Below are positions 5,396 to 5,544 of a stretch of DNA of 5,544 nt, piece by piece. The number at the start of each line of letters is the position of its first letter. Positions within the stretch are counted from its first letter, which is position 1. This stretch comes from C00003060 sp964440795. GTDB lineage: Bacteria; Desulfobacterota; Desulfobacteria; Desulfobacterales; C00003060. A program made the translations under genes and the position numbers. Location: the NCBI GenBank assembly GCA_964440795.1, contig CAYTTQ010000138.1:1-5544 (forward strand), read 5' to 3'. The notes below the pieces were generated by a model that did not search any database, was not told the DNA's origin, and saw only the letters and a program-made list of their open reading frames with translations.

Positions 5396-5544
5396 TTATT
5401 TGTATAAATTCTCGATCTTTTTGCCGTAACGCTCGGTGACCACGTGCCTTTTCAGCTTCATGATATTGGACAGCTCGCCGCCTTCGACCGTGAAGCTCAC
5501 TGGAAGTATTCTATAGTTCTTGATCTGTTCGACCCGCGAGAGGT
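5396..5544 (-). CDS. AMP-forming acyl-CoA synthetase, C-terminal fragment (5' end outside window)
   Basis: This is the last 48 residues of an ATP-dependent acyl-CoA ligase of the ANL (AMP-binding) superfamily. It would activate a carboxylic acid to its CoA thioester and so feed the pathway encoded downstream. I translated it by hand: the frame is open from the window edge to a TAA at 5398-5396. The visible part holds the C-terminal subdomain signature: an RILPVSFTVEGGEL segment, then MKLKRHVV, then RYGKKIENLY at the end. This matches the end of long-chain-type synthetases (usual form: eGGELT.T.KLKR..V...Y...I..lY). The first Lys of KLKR (residue 29 of the fragment) sits where the catalytic A10 lysine of the superfamily lies. 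The next gene starts 22 bases further on, so they are probably co-transcribed. Substrate length and type cannot be told from this fragment. Family assignment is secure; specificity is unknown. Confidence 0.85.
   Translation of the reverse strand, partial: LSRVEQIKNYRILPVSFTVEGGELSNIMKLKRHVVTERYGKKIENLYK

Overview
The window is a piece of one long catabolic operon. Every gene that can be supported lies on the minus strand, so transcription runs from high to low coordinates. The DNA is moderately GC-rich. Gaps between genes are 2 to 40 bases and each complete gene has a strong Shine-Dalgarno site (mostly AAGGAG/GGAGG) 5 to 8 bases before its ATG. The gene content (acyl-CoA ligase, two single-domain MaoC-fold proteins, acyl-CoA dehydrogenase, thiolase-like protein with a separate DUF35 protein, amidohydrolase, SDR) and the style of the proteins suggest a deltaproteobacterium (Desulfobacterota) or a similar environmental bacterium rich in acyl-CoA catabolism. 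This placement is an inference from protein character, not from a database search.

Layout in transcription order: the C-terminal end of an AMP-forming acyl-CoA synthetase (5396-5544, cut by the window edge); a MaoC N-terminal-type hot-dog protein (4903-5373); a MaoC-type (R)-specific enoyl-CoA hydratase (4458-4889); an acyl-CoA dehydrogenase (3295-4440); a SCP-x/thiolase-like protein (2070-3254); a DUF35 zinc-ribbon/OB-fold protein (1654-2067); an amidohydrolase-2 family metal enzyme (716-1642); a protein of uncertain family that may belong to the DUF2378/V4R-like group (107-691); and the first 27 residues of a short-chain dehydrogenase/reductase (1-82, cut by the window edge).

Together the genes can be read as a beta-oxidation-like pathway: CoA activation, alpha-beta dehydrogenation, hydration by a heteromeric MaoC pair, then either oxidation by the SDR and thiolysis, or direct retro-aldol cleavage by the thiolase-like protein with its DUF35 partner. 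The set of split MaoC pair, ACAD, thiolase-like protein and DUF35 is the same combination of families used for steroid side-chain removal in actinobacteria (the igr-type ChsE/ChsH/Ltp2 system). Here it is joined to an amidohydrolase and a possible small-molecule-binding protein. The real substrate cannot be read from the sequence, but a branched, alicyclic or polycyclic carboxylic acid is plausible.

Several active sites depart from textbook family members: the ACAD has its catalytic glutamate at the alternative (isovaleryl/long-chain ACAD) position, the thiolase-like protein lacks two canonical catalytic residues, and the MaoC-N protein has Tyr in place of the catalytic His. No RNA genes, mobile elements, CRISPR arrays, clear promoters or terminators were seen.
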